DNA from: Verrucomicrobiaceae bacterium
GTDB lineage: Bacteria; Verrucomicrobiota; Verrucomicrobiia; Verrucomicrobiales; Verrucomicrobiaceae
Direction of reading: 5' to 3'
Assembly: GCA_947458455.1 (NCBI GenBank)
Contig: CANGYJ010000004.1
Span: 124,001-188,000, forward strand
DNA length: 64,000 nt
This document shows positions 35,374-44,471 of this stretch, piece by piece; position 1 is the stretch's first letter, and every line of letters begins with the position of its first letter. The translations under genes and the position numbers were made by a program. Below the pieces are notes generated by a model that saw nothing but the letters and a program-made list of their open reading frames with translations, searched no databases and had not been told where the DNA came from.

Positions 35374-37455
35374 ATGAATGATCTATCCCCACTGATCCAT
35401 CGTCGTGAATTCTTTGCCAAGACCGTTTTCGCCACGCTTGGATGCGCTGTCGGCTCGCCGAATTCTCCGGCACTGGCTCAAACCGATTCTAAGCCTATCG
35501 AGATATCGACGTTGGATGCACTCAACCGCTTTCCACGAATGATGCAGGACTGGCTCGTCACTGAGGTGCGAGCTGCTGAGGCACGCGGAAATGTGAAACG
35601 AACGAAATTGAAAACGAAGGCCGATGCGGAGGCCTATGTGAAATCAGTGCAGGAACGCATTCGCATGAGCTTCCGGCCATTCCCGGAGCAAACGGCGCTG
35701 AATGCCAAGGTGACCCGTGTGATCGAGCGAGAGGCTTATCGCATCGAGAACATTCACTTTGAGAGCCGACCTGGTTTCATCGTCACGGGTAATCTCTATC
35801 TACCGACGAACACACCAAGCAAGGTGCCAGGCGTGATCGGCGTGTGCGGCCACTCGCTCAATGGCAAGGCGGCGGAGGCGTATCAAAGCTTTGCGCAGGG
35901 TCTCGCACGGCAGGGCATGGCGTGTTTTTTGATCGATCCCGCAGGCCAGGGCGAGCGATTTCAGTATTTGAATGAGAAACTCGGTTCGCGCCTCAGCGGC
36001 GGCACAACGGAGCACAATCAAATGGGCAATTCCATGCTGCTCGTGGGCGAGTTTCTCGGCGCGTGGTTCGCGTGGGATGCCATTCGAGCGCTCGACTACC
36101 TGCTCACGCGGCCGGAGATCGACGAGCGGCACATCGGCGTGACGGGAAATTCCGGCGGCGGCACCCAGACGACGTGGTTGTGCGGTTTGGAGCCGCGTTT
36201 CACGATGGGCGCGCCATCGTGCTTCGTGACCACCTTTCGTCGTGATGCCGAGAACGAACTGCCACAGGACAACGAGCAGTGCCCGCCACGAGTTTTGGCA
36301 CTCGATCTCGATCATTGCGACTTTCTCGCCGCCATGGCACCGAAGCCCGTGATCATCATGGCGCAGGAAAAGGATTACTTCGACGCCCGTGGCAGCGCGG
36401 AGACCTACAAGCGGCTCAAAAAGCTCTACACCTTGCTCGGCAAGCCCGAGAATATCGCGCTGCACACTGGCCCCGATCCACATGGCTACTCGCAGCCAAA
36501 CCGCGAGGCGATGTATCGCTTCTTCGGCAAGGCCACCGGCCTCAAGATGGCTGAAGTCGAGCCAGCGATCTCGATCGAGAAGGACGCGAACCTGCTTTGC
36601 ACACCGCAAGGTCAGGTCGGCGCGATGAGCAGTCGCACGATCATGTCATTCACGAAGGAGAAAGCCGAGTCGCTAGTCTCAAAGCGTGGCAAACTCGATC
36701 TCAACGTCGTGCGTGAGGTGCTGAAACTGCCGACGATGCCAAAAACCGCCCCCGACTACCGCATTCTCCGCAGCGCGGGCAATCGCAAGTATCCCGCCAA
36801 GGCCTACTGCACCTACGCCGTCGAGACGGAAACGGAGGTGCATGCGCTGGTCACGCGCTTGAGCGCCGAGGCGCTCACCTCCCGTCTGCCGCGTGGTTTG
36901 AAGAAGGCCGCGCTCTACATCTCCCATCACTCGGCGGATGCCGAGCTGCGTGATGAACCGCTCGTTCAGGAGCTTCTCGCTGCCTCGCCGGATGCGGCTT
37001 TCTTCGCCTGTGATGTGCGCGGCATCGGTGATTCGCAGCCAGATACCTGCGGCGTGGATCAGTTCTTCGCTCGCTACGGCAGCCATTACTTCTACGCAGC
37101 CTACAGCTTCATGCTCGACCGTCCGCTGCTCGGCCAGCGAGTGCATGATGTGCTGCGGGTTGTGCAAGTGCTCGCTGCTGCGGGCCATGAGGAAATTCAC
37201 CTCGTCGGCAATGGCTGGGGCGCATTGCCAGCGGCGTTTGCCGCGCTGCTTTCGCCCGCGGTGAAGCAGGTGACACTCAAGCATGCACTCACTTCCTTCC
37301 ACGCACTCGCCATTCACGAGGACCAGCAATGGCCGTATGCCACGATGCTGCGGGATGTGCTGGCGAAGTTTGATCTGCCAGAATGCTACGCGCAACTCGC
37401 GGCGAAGAATCTCCGTCAAATCGAGCCCTGGGGTGCGGCGGATGGCATGAAGTGA
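35374..37455 (+). CDS. Exported double alpha/beta hydrolase (acetyl xylan esterase-like)
   Basis: 693 residues with a twin-arginine-type leader (HRREFFAKTVFATLGCAVGS). The N-terminal hydrolase half (about 90-390) has VPGVIGVCGHSLNGKA, DPAGQGERFQY, the nucleophile elbow GVTGNSGGGTQT and KPVIIMAQEKDYF; it resembles acetyl xylan esterases or glucuronoyl-type esterases common in this phylum. The C-terminal half (about 490-690) is a second, weaker hydrolase fold (AALYISHHSADAEL, VRGIGDSQPD, HLVGNGWGALP), where the elbow reads GNGWG with no nucleophilic Ser, so it is probably non-catalytic. Start chosen at the first ATG before the twin-Arg leader. Confidence 0.8.
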   Translation: MNDLSPLIHRREFFAKTVFATLGCAVGSPNSPALAQTDSKPIEISTLDALNRFPRMMQDWLVTEVRAAEARGNVKRTKLKTKADAEAYVKSVQERIRMSFRPFPEQTALNAKVTRVIEREAYRIENIHFESRPGFIVTGNLYLPTNTPSKVPGVIGVCGHSLNGKAAEAYQSFAQGLARQGMACFLIDPAGQGERFQYLNEKLGSRLSGGTTEHNQMGNSMLLVGEFLGAWFAWDAIRALDYLLTRPEIDERHIGVTGNSGGGTQTTWLCGLEPRFTMGAPSCFVTTFRRDAENELPQDNEQCPPRVLALDLDHCDFLAAMAPKPVIIMAQEKDYFDARGSAETYKRLKKLYTLLGKPENIALHTGPDPHGYSQPNREAMYRFFGKATGLKMAEVEPAISIEKDANLLCTPQGQVGAMSSRTIMSFTKEKAESLVSKRGKLDLNVVREVLKLPTMPKTAPDYRILRSAGNRKYPAKAYCTYAVETETEVHALVTRLSAEALTSRLPRGLKKAALYISHHSADAELRDEPLVQELLAASPDAAFFACDVRGIGDSQPDTCGVDQFFARYGSHYFYAAYSFMLDRPLLGQRVHDVLRVVQVLAAAGHEEIHLVGNGWGALPAAFAALLSPAVKQVTLKHALTSFHALAIHEDQQWPYATMLRDVLAKFDLPECYAQLAAKNLRQIEPWGAADGMK

Positions 37456-37498
37456 TGCGCGATACTTGCCTGTCATGCTCCTGCGGGTAGGGACGAGC

Positions 37499-38290
37499 AT
37501 GGATGAAACCTACCAGCAACGATTTGGCGGCATGGCGCGGCTCTACGGCGTGGCGGCACTGCCACGTCTCGCGGCGGCGCATGTGGCGGTGGTGGGTGTG
37601 GGCGGCGTAGGCTCGTGGGTGGTGGAGGCGCTGGCACGCAGCGGCATCGGCCAGCTCACGTTGATCGATATGGATGACGTGTGCATTACAAACACCAACC
37701 GCCAACTCCCCGCACTCGCTGGCACCGTCGGCATTCCGAAGGTCGAGGTGCTGGCGCGGCGTGTGGCTGAAATCAATCCCGACTGCCGCGTGTACCGCGT
37801 GATCGAGTTTTTGACCGAATCGAATGCGGACCGCCTCCTCGATGGCGGCTTCGACTATGTCGTCGATGCCATTGACCGCACTTCCGTCAAGGCGCTGATC
37901 ATTGCGAAGTGCATGCAGCGCGGCCTTCCCGTCATCACCAGCGGCTCAGCAGGCGGGCGACGCGATGCCACGGCGGTGAAGCTAGCCGATCTCGGCTTTG
38001 CCGGAGCCGATCCGCTGCTCAAAGGCACGCGGCAGAGCCTGCGGCGCGATTTTGGCTTCGCGAAGAGTCTCGAAGGGCGACCAATGGCCTTTGGCGTGCC
38101 GTGTGTGTTTTCCACCGAGCGAGCGATTTATCCTCAAGCCGACGGCACATGCAAAAACGAACCGCAGGAAGGCACCGAAGCCGGTTTGCGGCTCGATTGC
38201 GCCGCGGGTTTCGGTGCGGCGACGTTTGTGACGGGCACGTTTGGCTTCGTCTTAGCGGGTGAAGTGGTGCGCAAACTCAGCGGCGTGTGA
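37499..38290 (+). CDS. tcdA: tRNA threonylcarbamoyladenosine dehydratase TcdA (CsdL)
   Basis: 263 residues from ATG 37499 (MDETYQQRFGGMARLYG, the family N-terminus). E1-like, ATP-dependent enzyme that cyclises t6A37 of ANN-decoding tRNAs to ct6A. It has the adenylation loop VVGVGGVGSWVVEALARSGI, the acidic Mg site LTLIDMDDVCITNTNRQ, DYVVDAIDRTSVKALII and ITSGSAGGRRDATAVKLADL. Ends with a Gly-rich hydrophobic segment. The next gene, also for tRNA modification, starts 4 bp after this stop. Confidence 0.93.
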   Translation: MDETYQQRFGGMARLYGVAALPRLAAAHVAVVGVGGVGSWVVEALARSGIGQLTLIDMDDVCITNTNRQLPALAGTVGIPKVEVLARRVAEINPDCRVYRVIEFLTESNADRLLDGGFDYVVDAIDRTSVKALIIAKCMQRGLPVITSGSAGGRRDATAVKLADLGFAGADPLLKGTRQSLRRDFGFAKSLEGRPMAFGVPCVFSTERAIYPQADGTCKNEPQEGTEAGLRLDCAAGFGAATFVTGTFGFVLAGEVVRKLSGV

Positions 38291-38294
38291 ATTT

Positions 38295-39128
38295 ATGCCT
38301 GAGACCACCCGCTTCGCACCGAGCCCCACCGGATGGCTGCACCTCGGTCATGCCTACGCCGCGTTGTTTGCGGCCGAGCAGGCGGATGGCGGACGCTTCT
38401 TGATCCGTCTAGAAGACATCGATGCCACGCGAGCACGGCCAGAGTATGAAGAAGCCATTTTTGAGGATTTGGCCTGGCTGGGCCTTTCTTGGGAAAAACC
38501 CGTGCGCAGACAAAGCGATCACTTTGAAGACTATCGAGCCGCCTTGGGCCAGTTGGAGGCCAAAGGGCTGCTCTACCCATGTTTTTGCACGCGACGCGAA
38601 ATCCGGGACGAAATCGCCAGAGCTGGAAACGCACCGCAAGGCCCCGATGGGCCGCTTTATCCAGGCACCTGCCGCCATCTTGATGCGGATGAACGTCAAA
38701 AACGCCTCGCCAGCGGCGACGCCTATGCCCTGCGGCTCGATGTGAACCAAGCGCTACAACTCATCGACACCCCGCTGACCTTCACCGAGATCTCTCGCGG
38801 CGAAATCACCGCCGATCCGTCGATCTTTGGCGATGTCGTACTGGCCCGCAAAGACACGCCCGCGAGCTATCACCTCGCTGTCGTCGTGGATGATGCGCTG
38901 CAAGGCATCACGCTCGTCACGCGTGGCGAGGATCTGCTGTCCGCCACGCATCTGCACCGTTTGCTGCAGCATCTTCTGGGCCTTCCCGTGCCTCGCTGGC
39001 ATCACCACCGCCTCATCACCGATGAAACCGGCAAGCGCCTCGCCAAACGCGATGACGCACGCTCCTTGAAAAGCCTGCGTGAGGCTGGATGGACGCCGAA
39101 CCGCCTGTGCCAGGAGCTTGGCATCTGA
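38295..39128 (+). CDS. gluQ: Glutamyl-Q tRNA(Asp) synthetase
   Basis: 277 residues from ATG 38295. Truncated GluRS paralogue lacking the anticodon domain; it attaches glutamate to queuosine in tRNA(Asp). Class I motifs: RFAPSPTGWLHLGHAY (HIGH) and KRLAKRDDA (KMSKS). Zn-site residues appear as CFCTR and YPGTC. RLEDIDATRARPEY is typical. The close link with tcdA (4-bp gap) makes a two-gene tRNA anticodon-loop modification unit. Confidence 0.93.
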   Translation: MPETTRFAPSPTGWLHLGHAYAALFAAEQADGGRFLIRLEDIDATRARPEYEEAIFEDLAWLGLSWEKPVRRQSDHFEDYRAALGQLEAKGLLYPCFCTRREIRDEIARAGNAPQGPDGPLYPGTCRHLDADERQKRLASGDAYALRLDVNQALQLIDTPLTFTEISRGEITADPSIFGDVVLARKDTPASYHLAVVVDDALQGITLVTRGEDLLSATHLHRLLQHLLGLPVPRWHHHRLITDETGKRLAKRDDARSLKSLREAGWTPNRLCQELGI

Positions 39129-39157
39129 GACTTTGCTAAAAACCTCCCTATGCAGCC

Positions 39158-40738
39158 ATGGCCTCTGTGATAAAACCGTCCTCTGTGAAAACCTCCGCTG
39201 CCGTCTCCATCTTCAACGACGTGATCGGCCCCGTGATGCGCGGGCCATCGAGTTCACATTGTGCGGCGGCGTTGCGTATCGGGCGGCTGGCGCGGGATTT
39301 AATGGACGGGGAAATCGATGACGTGCTCGTCGAGTTTGATCGCTCCGGCTCGCTGCCGACCACGCACGAGAGCCAGGGCAGCGACATGGGCCTCTTCGGC
39401 GGCCTGCTCGGCTGGGACGCCGATGACGAGCGTCTGCCAAACTCCGCACAAGCTCTCGCCGATGCTGGCATCAAGCTCCGCATCGAAACCGTCGATGTCG
39501 GTGATCCGCATCCGAACACCTACCGGCTCACACTCAGAAACAGCCGAGAGGAACATTCGCTCATCGCCATCTCCACCGGCGGCGGCATGATGGAGGTGCT
39601 TAGCATTGATGTTGCGCCACTGCACATGGATGGAGGCTATCATGAGACGCTGATTTGGCTGCCCAAAGGATGCGAGCCAACCTTTGAAGCCGAGGAAGTG
39701 ATTGTTCACGACTTGGGCGAGCAGCAGCTTGTGCAGGTCCGCTCTGACCGATTCGTCGGATCGGCCGGGTTGGACGCATTCGCTGTGAAAAGGCTCTCTC
39801 CCGTCCTTCCGGTGCCTTCACGAAAGAACATGCATGTGCCCTTCACAAGCTGCGCCGACATGCTGACGCACGACGGAGCCCAAAACACGCCGCTCTGGCA
39901 GCTCGCCATCGAGTATGAGCGTGCTCGCGGCAGCTTCACCGAGCGTGAAGTCATCGACAAGATGATCGCCATCGTCCGCATCCTGCGCAAATCGATCGCG
40001 AGCGGCATCGCGGGCACGAGTTACGAGGATCGCGTGCTGCATCATCAAAGCGGGCGATTTGCGGAAATGATGAAGACAGGCCTCTTACTGGATGGCGGAG
40101 CCTTGAACCGCATCATCCTTTACGTCACCGCAATGATGGAAGTGAAGAGCAGCATGGGCGTCATCGTGGCCGCGCCGACGGCGGGTGCCTGTGCTGCTTT
40201 GCCCGGAGCGGTCATCGCCATGGCCGAGTCCATGAATCAAAGCGAAGAAGACATGGCCAAAGCGATGCTCGCCGCCGGATTGATCGGTGTCTTCATCGCC
40301 ACACGTTGGACCTTCGCGGCGGAAGTCGGCGGTTGCCAGGCCGAAGGTGGTTCTGCGGCTTCGATGGCAGCGGCGGCGCTTGTCACCCTCGCGGGCGGCA
40401 CACGCGATCAAGCCATCGCGGCCGCTTCGATGGCCTTCCAGAGCATGCTCGGTCTCATTTGCGATCCCATCGCGAATCGCGTCGAGGCACCGTGCCTCGG
40501 CAAAAACGTCATGGCTGCCAGCAACGCTCTCTCCTGCGCGAACATGGCTCTCGCTGGCTACGATCCGCTCATCCCACTCGACGAGGTCATCGACGCCGCG
40601 AAGCATGTTTCCACGATGATGCCGCGAGAGCACCGCTGCACCTCGCTCGGTGGTCTGGCCATCACGCCGACCTCGCTGGAGATCGAGCGAAAGCTCGCGG
40701 CGCTGAAAAGCAGGGGCTGCGGCAGTTGTCACTGCTGA
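39158..40738 (+). CDS. sdaA: L-serine dehydratase, iron-sulfur type, single chain
   Basis: 526 residues. Converts L-serine to pyruvate and ammonia using a 4Fe-4S cluster. The beta domain is N-terminal (VIGPVMRGPSSSHCAAALRI, GSLPTTHESQGSDMGL), and the alpha domain starts near 270 with cluster Cys candidates in APTAGACAALPG, EVGGCQAEGGSAASMAAA and GLICDPIANRVEAPCLGKN. As in many enzymes of this type it ends in Cys (GCGSCHC), a tail Cys that can cap the cluster. Starts 29 bp after gluQ and may be in the same transcript. Confidence 0.94.
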   Translation: MASVIKPSSVKTSAAVSIFNDVIGPVMRGPSSSHCAAALRIGRLARDLMDGEIDDVLVEFDRSGSLPTTHESQGSDMGLFGGLLGWDADDERLPNSAQALADAGIKLRIETVDVGDPHPNTYRLTLRNSREEHSLIAISTGGGMMEVLSIDVAPLHMDGGYHETLIWLPKGCEPTFEAEEVIVHDLGEQQLVQVRSDRFVGSAGLDAFAVKRLSPVLPVPSRKNMHVPFTSCADMLTHDGAQNTPLWQLAIEYERARGSFTEREVIDKMIAIVRILRKSIASGIAGTSYEDRVLHHQSGRFAEMMKTGLLLDGGALNRIILYVTAMMEVKSSMGVIVAAPTAGACAALPGAVIAMAESMNQSEEDMAKAMLAAGLIGVFIATRWTFAAEVGGCQAEGGSAASMAAAALVTLAGGTRDQAIAAASMAFQSMLGLICDPIANRVEAPCLGKNVMAASNALSCANMALAGYDPLIPLDEVIDAAKHVSTMMPREHRCTSLGGLAITPTSLEIERKLAALKSRGCGSCHC

Positions 40739-40778
40739 CTCCGAAAGAAACGCACGGCGAGGGACTTCTAATCCCACC

Positions 40779-42131
40779 ATGAAACGCCGCTCCTTCATCT
40801 CCACCTCCGCTGCCACTGCTTTTGGTTTCCAGTTTGTCCCTGCGCATGTCGTGCGTGCTCAGGGCGCTGCTCAAACGCCTTCCAGCAAGCTCCGTATTGC
40901 TGCGATTGGTGTTGGGGGACGCGGTGCGGCGGATTTGGGTGACATGGCGGGCGAGGACATCGTGGCGCTGTGTGATGTCGATGAGCGTCGAGCTGCTGAG
41001 AGCTTCAAGAAGTTCCCGAAGGCACGGCGCTTCGCCGACTTTCGCAAGATGTTCGACGCAATGAACAACGAGATCGACGCCGTGCTCGTCGCCACGCCGG
41101 ATCATACTCATGCGGTCGCCGTGCTGGCAGCACTCAGCCATGGGAAGCATGTGTATTGTGAGAAGCCGCTGGCGCACACGGTGGCAGAGGTGCGGGCGAT
41201 GCGGAAGGCGGCGCTGGAGAAGAAGGTGATCACGCAGGTGGGCAATCAGGGGCATTCGTCGGACAGCATTCGGCTGTTTGTCGAAATGGTGCAGTCGGGA
41301 GCCATCGGCAATGTGTCGGAGATCCACGCGGGCTGTGATGCCTTCCGGGATGTGTATTGCCAGATCGGTAAGCAGCAGGCGATCCAGACGGAGAAGCACG
41401 AGGTGCCGCAGGGTCTCGACTGGGACCTGTGGCAAGGGCCGCTGAAGGCAAGTGCGTTTCATCCGGCATACGCACCATTTAGCTGGCGCGGCTTTTCGGC
41501 GTATGGCAGCGGCTGCATCGGCGACTGGATCTGCCACGTCGTCGATCCGTCGTTCTGGGCGCTTGATCTCGGCATGCCCACCGCCATCACGGCGGAGACG
41601 AAGGATTACGATCCGGTCAAACACGCGGCGTTTTATCCCAAAGGCACACGCATCACTTATGAGTTCGGCGCGAAAGCCAATCGCGGGCCGGTGAAGCTCA
41701 TCTGGCACGACGGCGAGATCGGCATTCCCGCGCCGGAGGAACTGAAGCAGGACAATCGCAAGGTCGTCGGCATCGGCGCAGTGGTCATCGGCGATAAAGG
41801 TAAGATCATGCACGGCTCGCATGGTGCGGGCGGTGTGCGCTTGATTCCCGAAGCGAGCATGAAGGGCTTCAAAGTGCCGGAGAAGACCATCCCACGCGTG
41901 CCGAAGGGCAATCACCAGCACGAGTGGCTCAACGCGATCCGCGAGAACCGTCCCGCAGGCTCCAGCTTCGAATACGGCGGCTCTTTGAGCGAGATCGGCC
42001 TGCTGGGAATGATCGCCGTGCGCCGCAGCGGCACACGCCTGGAGTGGGACAATGCCGCGATGAAATTCACGAACGATGCGGAAGCCACCACACTGCTCAC
42101 GCCGGAGTATCGTGATGGGTGGAGCTTGTGA
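40779..42131 (+). CDS. TAT-exported Gfo/Idh/MocA family oxidoreductase
   Basis: 450 residues with a twin-arginine-like leader (MKRRSFISTSAATAFGFQFV). Rossmann fold GIGGRGAADL-type start (IAAIGVGGRGAADLGDM), then ATPDHTHAVAVLAAL and the signature HVYCEKPLAHTVAEVRAMR with the catalytic Lys. The C-terminal sheet domain includes HVVDPSFWALDLGMPT. Exported members of this family are numerous in Planctomycetota and Verrucomicrobiota and probably oxidise or modify sugars in the periplasm. Substrate unknown. Confidence 0.88.
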   Translation: MKRRSFISTSAATAFGFQFVPAHVVRAQGAAQTPSSKLRIAAIGVGGRGAADLGDMAGEDIVALCDVDERRAAESFKKFPKARRFADFRKMFDAMNNEIDAVLVATPDHTHAVAVLAALSHGKHVYCEKPLAHTVAEVRAMRKAALEKKVITQVGNQGHSSDSIRLFVEMVQSGAIGNVSEIHAGCDAFRDVYCQIGKQQAIQTEKHEVPQGLDWDLWQGPLKASAFHPAYAPFSWRGFSAYGSGCIGDWICHVVDPSFWALDLGMPTAITAETKDYDPVKHAAFYPKGTRITYEFGAKANRGPVKLIWHDGEIGIPAPEELKQDNRKVVGIGAVVIGDKGKIMHGSHGAGGVRLIPEASMKGFKVPEKTIPRVPKGNHQHEWLNAIRENRPAGSSFEYGGSLSEIGLLGMIAVRRSGTRLEWDNAAMKFTNDAEATTLLTPEYRDGWSL

Positions 42132-42134
42132 TTC

Positions 42135-43577
42135 TCACTTCGGCTTGATCTCAATCGCATCTAGCCAAGGCAGTGAGATATCTACCACCAGCCCACCGGC
42201 ATCACGATTCCAAGCTGTCACCGTGCCACCGCAGGCTTCGATGCAGCGTTTCGTGATGGCGAGGCCGAGGCCGCTGCCGCCCGTGCTGCGACCTCTCGCG
42301 GCTTCGGGGCGATAAAAGGGTTCAAAAAGGCGTGAGACGGCCTCTTCGGGCACGCCGGGGCCACGGTCGAGTATTTGGATCATCACGCGGCCGTTTTCAG
42401 CTTTGGCGGAGATTTCGATGTCTTTGGCGTAGCGGATGGCGTTGCGGACGACGTTGCCAATCGCACGGTCGAGGGCGTTTCGGAGGCTGTGGAGTTTGAT
42501 GTCGCCGATTTCGAGTTGGATGCCATTTTCGGGTGCTTCGCGGGCGAGGACATTTTGGAGCAATTCGCGCAAGTCGATGTCTTCGGGCGTTTCGCGGTCG
42601 GGGATGGTTTCGGCTTTGGTGAAGGCGAGGACTTCTTCGACGAGCTTGGCCATGTGCTGGAGTTCTCGGTCGAGTTTTTGCAGGTAGGTAGACTGCTCCG
42701 GCGTGCTGCGTTGCTCCACCACGCCGAGCGCCATCTGCATTCTCGCGATGGGGCTGCACAGCTCATGCGCGACATCGGCGGTGATGCGGCGCTGCTGCGT
42801 CATGTAGTCGCCGAGTTGGGCGGCCATGGTGTTCACGGAGGTGGAGAGTTCGCCAAGTTCGTCGTTGCGCTGGTTTTCAATTCGTTCGTCGAATTTACCA
42901 TGAGCGATGCGGCCCGCAGCGGTGTTGAGCGTGCGAATGAAGCCGGTAATGCCACGCACAAAGGGCATCCACATGAGTGCGGAGATGAGGAGTGCGGCAG
43001 CGGCGAGCCAGAGCCACGGGCGCAGATCGAAAAAGAGGCCTCCTCCGCTGATGCTATCCGAAACCATGACAAGGGTGAGAGAGCGTCCGCCTGGCGCGAC
43101 GAGGTCGAGATGAATGCCTGCCCAATAACGGGCGGGATCGCCCGCACGCAGCATGAAGCGCGGCTTCGGCGGCGCATCGGCAGGTCGTTTGGAGACGGGA
43201 CCGGGCTGACGGCGCGGACTGCCATCGCCGGGAGGACGGCGGTCGATGAGTTTGGGGAGCACCTCGGCAGGTGGCGCGATGGCTTTGCCAAAGACCTGCT
43301 CGCCGCGTCCATCAAAGAGGCCGAAGGTGACGCCGTGCTTTTGATCGTGCTCGCTCAAACGGGCGGGCCACTCGCTTTCGGCGAGGCGAGAGAACTCGAA
43401 GGTCACGCTCTCGCCGATGGCTGCGATGCGGTCACCCGGTTCGCCGGAGAGCATCCAGTCGAGCCCGAGCTTGAACTGCGCTCTGAGGAAAAAAACGAAG
43501 AGCACCGCCAGCACGGCGAGGTTCAGGGCGAACCACGAGAGGATCTTGCCGTAGAGCGGGAGTTTGAGACGGCTCAT
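42135..43577 (-). CDS. Membrane sensor histidine kinase, CpxA-like
   Basis: 480 residues from ATG 43577 (MSRLKLPLYGKILSWF); an upstream ATG at 43607 adds ten residues encoded by a repeat element and is less likely. Two membrane segments (FALNLAVLAVLFVFFL and LRPWLWLAAAALLISALMWM) enclose a sensor loop of about 140 residues rich in Pro/Arg. HAMP, then HisKA with ADVAHELCSPIARMQM, an N-box (AIGNVVRNAIRYA), DRGPGVPEEAVSRLFEPFYR and GSGLGLAITKR. Its regulator is directly upstream. The nearest divergent gene is the giant protein, a possible target. Confidence 0.92.
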   Translation of the reverse strand: MSRLKLPLYGKILSWFALNLAVLAVLFVFFLRAQFKLGLDWMLSGEPGDRIAAIGESVTFEFSRLAESEWPARLSEHDQKHGVTFGLFDGRGEQVFGKAIAPPAEVLPKLIDRRPPGDGSPRRQPGPVSKRPADAPPKPRFMLRAGDPARYWAGIHLDLVAPGGRSLTLVMVSDSISGGGLFFDLRPWLWLAAAALLISALMWMPFVRGITGFIRTLNTAAGRIAHGKFDERIENQRNDELGELSTSVNTMAAQLGDYMTQQRRITADVAHELCSPIARMQMALGVVEQRSTPEQSTYLQKLDRELQHMAKLVEEVLAFTKAETIPDRETPEDIDLRELLQNVLAREAPENGIQLEIGDIKLHSLRNALDRAIGNVVRNAIRYAKDIEISAKAENGRVMIQILDRGPGVPEEAVSRLFEPFYRPEAARGRSTGGSGLGLAITKRCIEACGGTVTAWNRDAGGLVVDISLPWLDAIEIKPK

Positions 43578-43585
43578 AAAGTATT

Positions 43586-43634
43586 CGGGGCATTCCTGCC
43601 CCGTCATTGAGCCGGGCCAGGAATGGCCCGGTTA
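43586..43634. repeat. REPIN-like paired hairpin, copy 1
   Basis: CGGGGC-ATTCCT-GCCCCG (43586-43603), an 8-base spacer, then CCGGGCCA-GGAA-TGGCCCGG (43612-43631). The second hairpin is close to the reverse complement of the first (ATTCCT versus AGGAAT), the layout of a REPIN. Nearly identical to 58995-59035. It overlaps the 3' end of the response-regulator gene. Confidence 0.85.
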
Positions 43635-44326
43635 CTGGGAGTCACGAGTTGATAGCCATAACCGCGCACCGTTTTGATGAAGCGCGGCTCCTTCGGGTCA
43701 TCGCCGAGTTTCTTGCGCAGGGTGGAGATGTGCATGTCGATGGCGCGGTCAAAGACATCCCACTCGCGGTCGGCGACCTCCTCAATGAGCTGCTCGCGGG
43801 TTTTGACGCGGCCGTGGGCTTTCGCGAGTGACAAAAGAAGGCCGAACTCGGCTGGCGTGAGCTGCAAAGGTTCGGCACCGAGCACGACAGCATGCGTCTC
43901 GGGATTGAGGCGCAGCTCGCCAATGACGAGTTCTTTGACGGGGGCTTGCGGAGCTGTCTCAGCGATCCAACCCGTGCGGCGAAGCAGGGCGCGGAGGCGG
44001 GCGAGCAACTCGCGAGAGGAAAAAGTCTTCGGCAGGTAGTCGTCGGCACCGAGTTCGAGACCGACGATGCGGTCCACCTCCTCGCCGCGGCCGGTGAGCA
44101 TCATGACAGGCACCTTCGATTTTGCACGAATACGGCGGAGCACCTCAAAGCCATCGCAGCCGGGCATCATGACATCGAGAATGATGGCCGCCCAGGCCTC
44201 GGAGGTGGCGCGTTCGGCTCCGTGCTCACCATCGTGCTCCATTTCGACCTCGAAGCCCATGGGCTTGAGGTAATCGGCCACGAGCTGGCAGAGCTCGGTG
44301 TCGTCGTCGATGATGAGGAGGCGCAT
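43604..44326 (-). CDS. OmpR/CpxR-family response regulator
   Basis: 240 residues from ATG 44326 (MRLLIIDDDTELCQLVADYL). Receiver with the acidic pair, phospho-acceptor Asp in AAIILDVMMPGCDG, LTGRGEEVD and the Lys of DDYLPKTFSSREL. Winged-helix C-terminus (LTPAEFGLLLSLAKAHGRV, RAIDMHISTLRKKLGDDPKE, TVRGYGYQLV). The last nine or so residues (NRAIPGPAQ and nearby) are encoded by the palindromic repeat at 43586-43634, so the native C-terminus has been replaced. Operon with the CpxA-like kinase; divergent from the giant gene. Confidence 0.94.
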   Translation of the reverse strand: MRLLIIDDDTELCQLVADYLKPMGFEVEMEHDGEHGAERATSEAWAAIILDVMMPGCDGFEVLRRIRAKSKVPVMMLTGRGEEVDRIVGLELGADDYLPKTFSSRELLARLRALLRRTGWIAETAPQAPVKELVIGELRLNPETHAVVLGAEPLQLTPAEFGLLLSLAKAHGRVKTREQLIEEVADREWDVFDRAIDMHISTLRKKLGDDPKEPRFIKTVRGYGYQLVTPSNRAIPGPAQ

Positions 44327-44339
44327 GGCGGAGTGTGGT

Positions 44340-44391
44340 GCGGGCTTTAGCCTGCCGGGAAGGATTGTCGAGGTACAGGCTGAAGCCTGCA
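44340..44391. repeat. REPIN-like paired hairpin upstream of the giant gene
   Basis: GCGGGCTTTAGCCTGC (44340-44355) and CAGGCTGAAGCCTG (44376-44389) are two short hairpins in inverted relation. Same build as the CGGGCTTTAGCCCG/AGGCCTGAAGGCC element at 5463-5507. It occupies the divergent promoter region between the regulator and the giant gene (145 bp). Confidence 0.6.
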
Positions 44392-44471
44392 TCACTCTTT
44401 ACACAAATCCGACAATTCTGCCTCGGCTTGGTGAAGAGGGGCTGACATGGGGTTTGCAGCTTGGGGCAGCC

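Noticed and set aside
35127..35381. 84-codon plus-strand frame in the 35-kb gap
   Set aside because: Poor start context, basic low-information translation, and overlap with the start of the next gene.
44298..44471. Upstream extension of the giant gene by 58 codons
   Set aside because: It overlaps the divergent regulator start and a repeat element. The signal peptide begins at ATG 44472.
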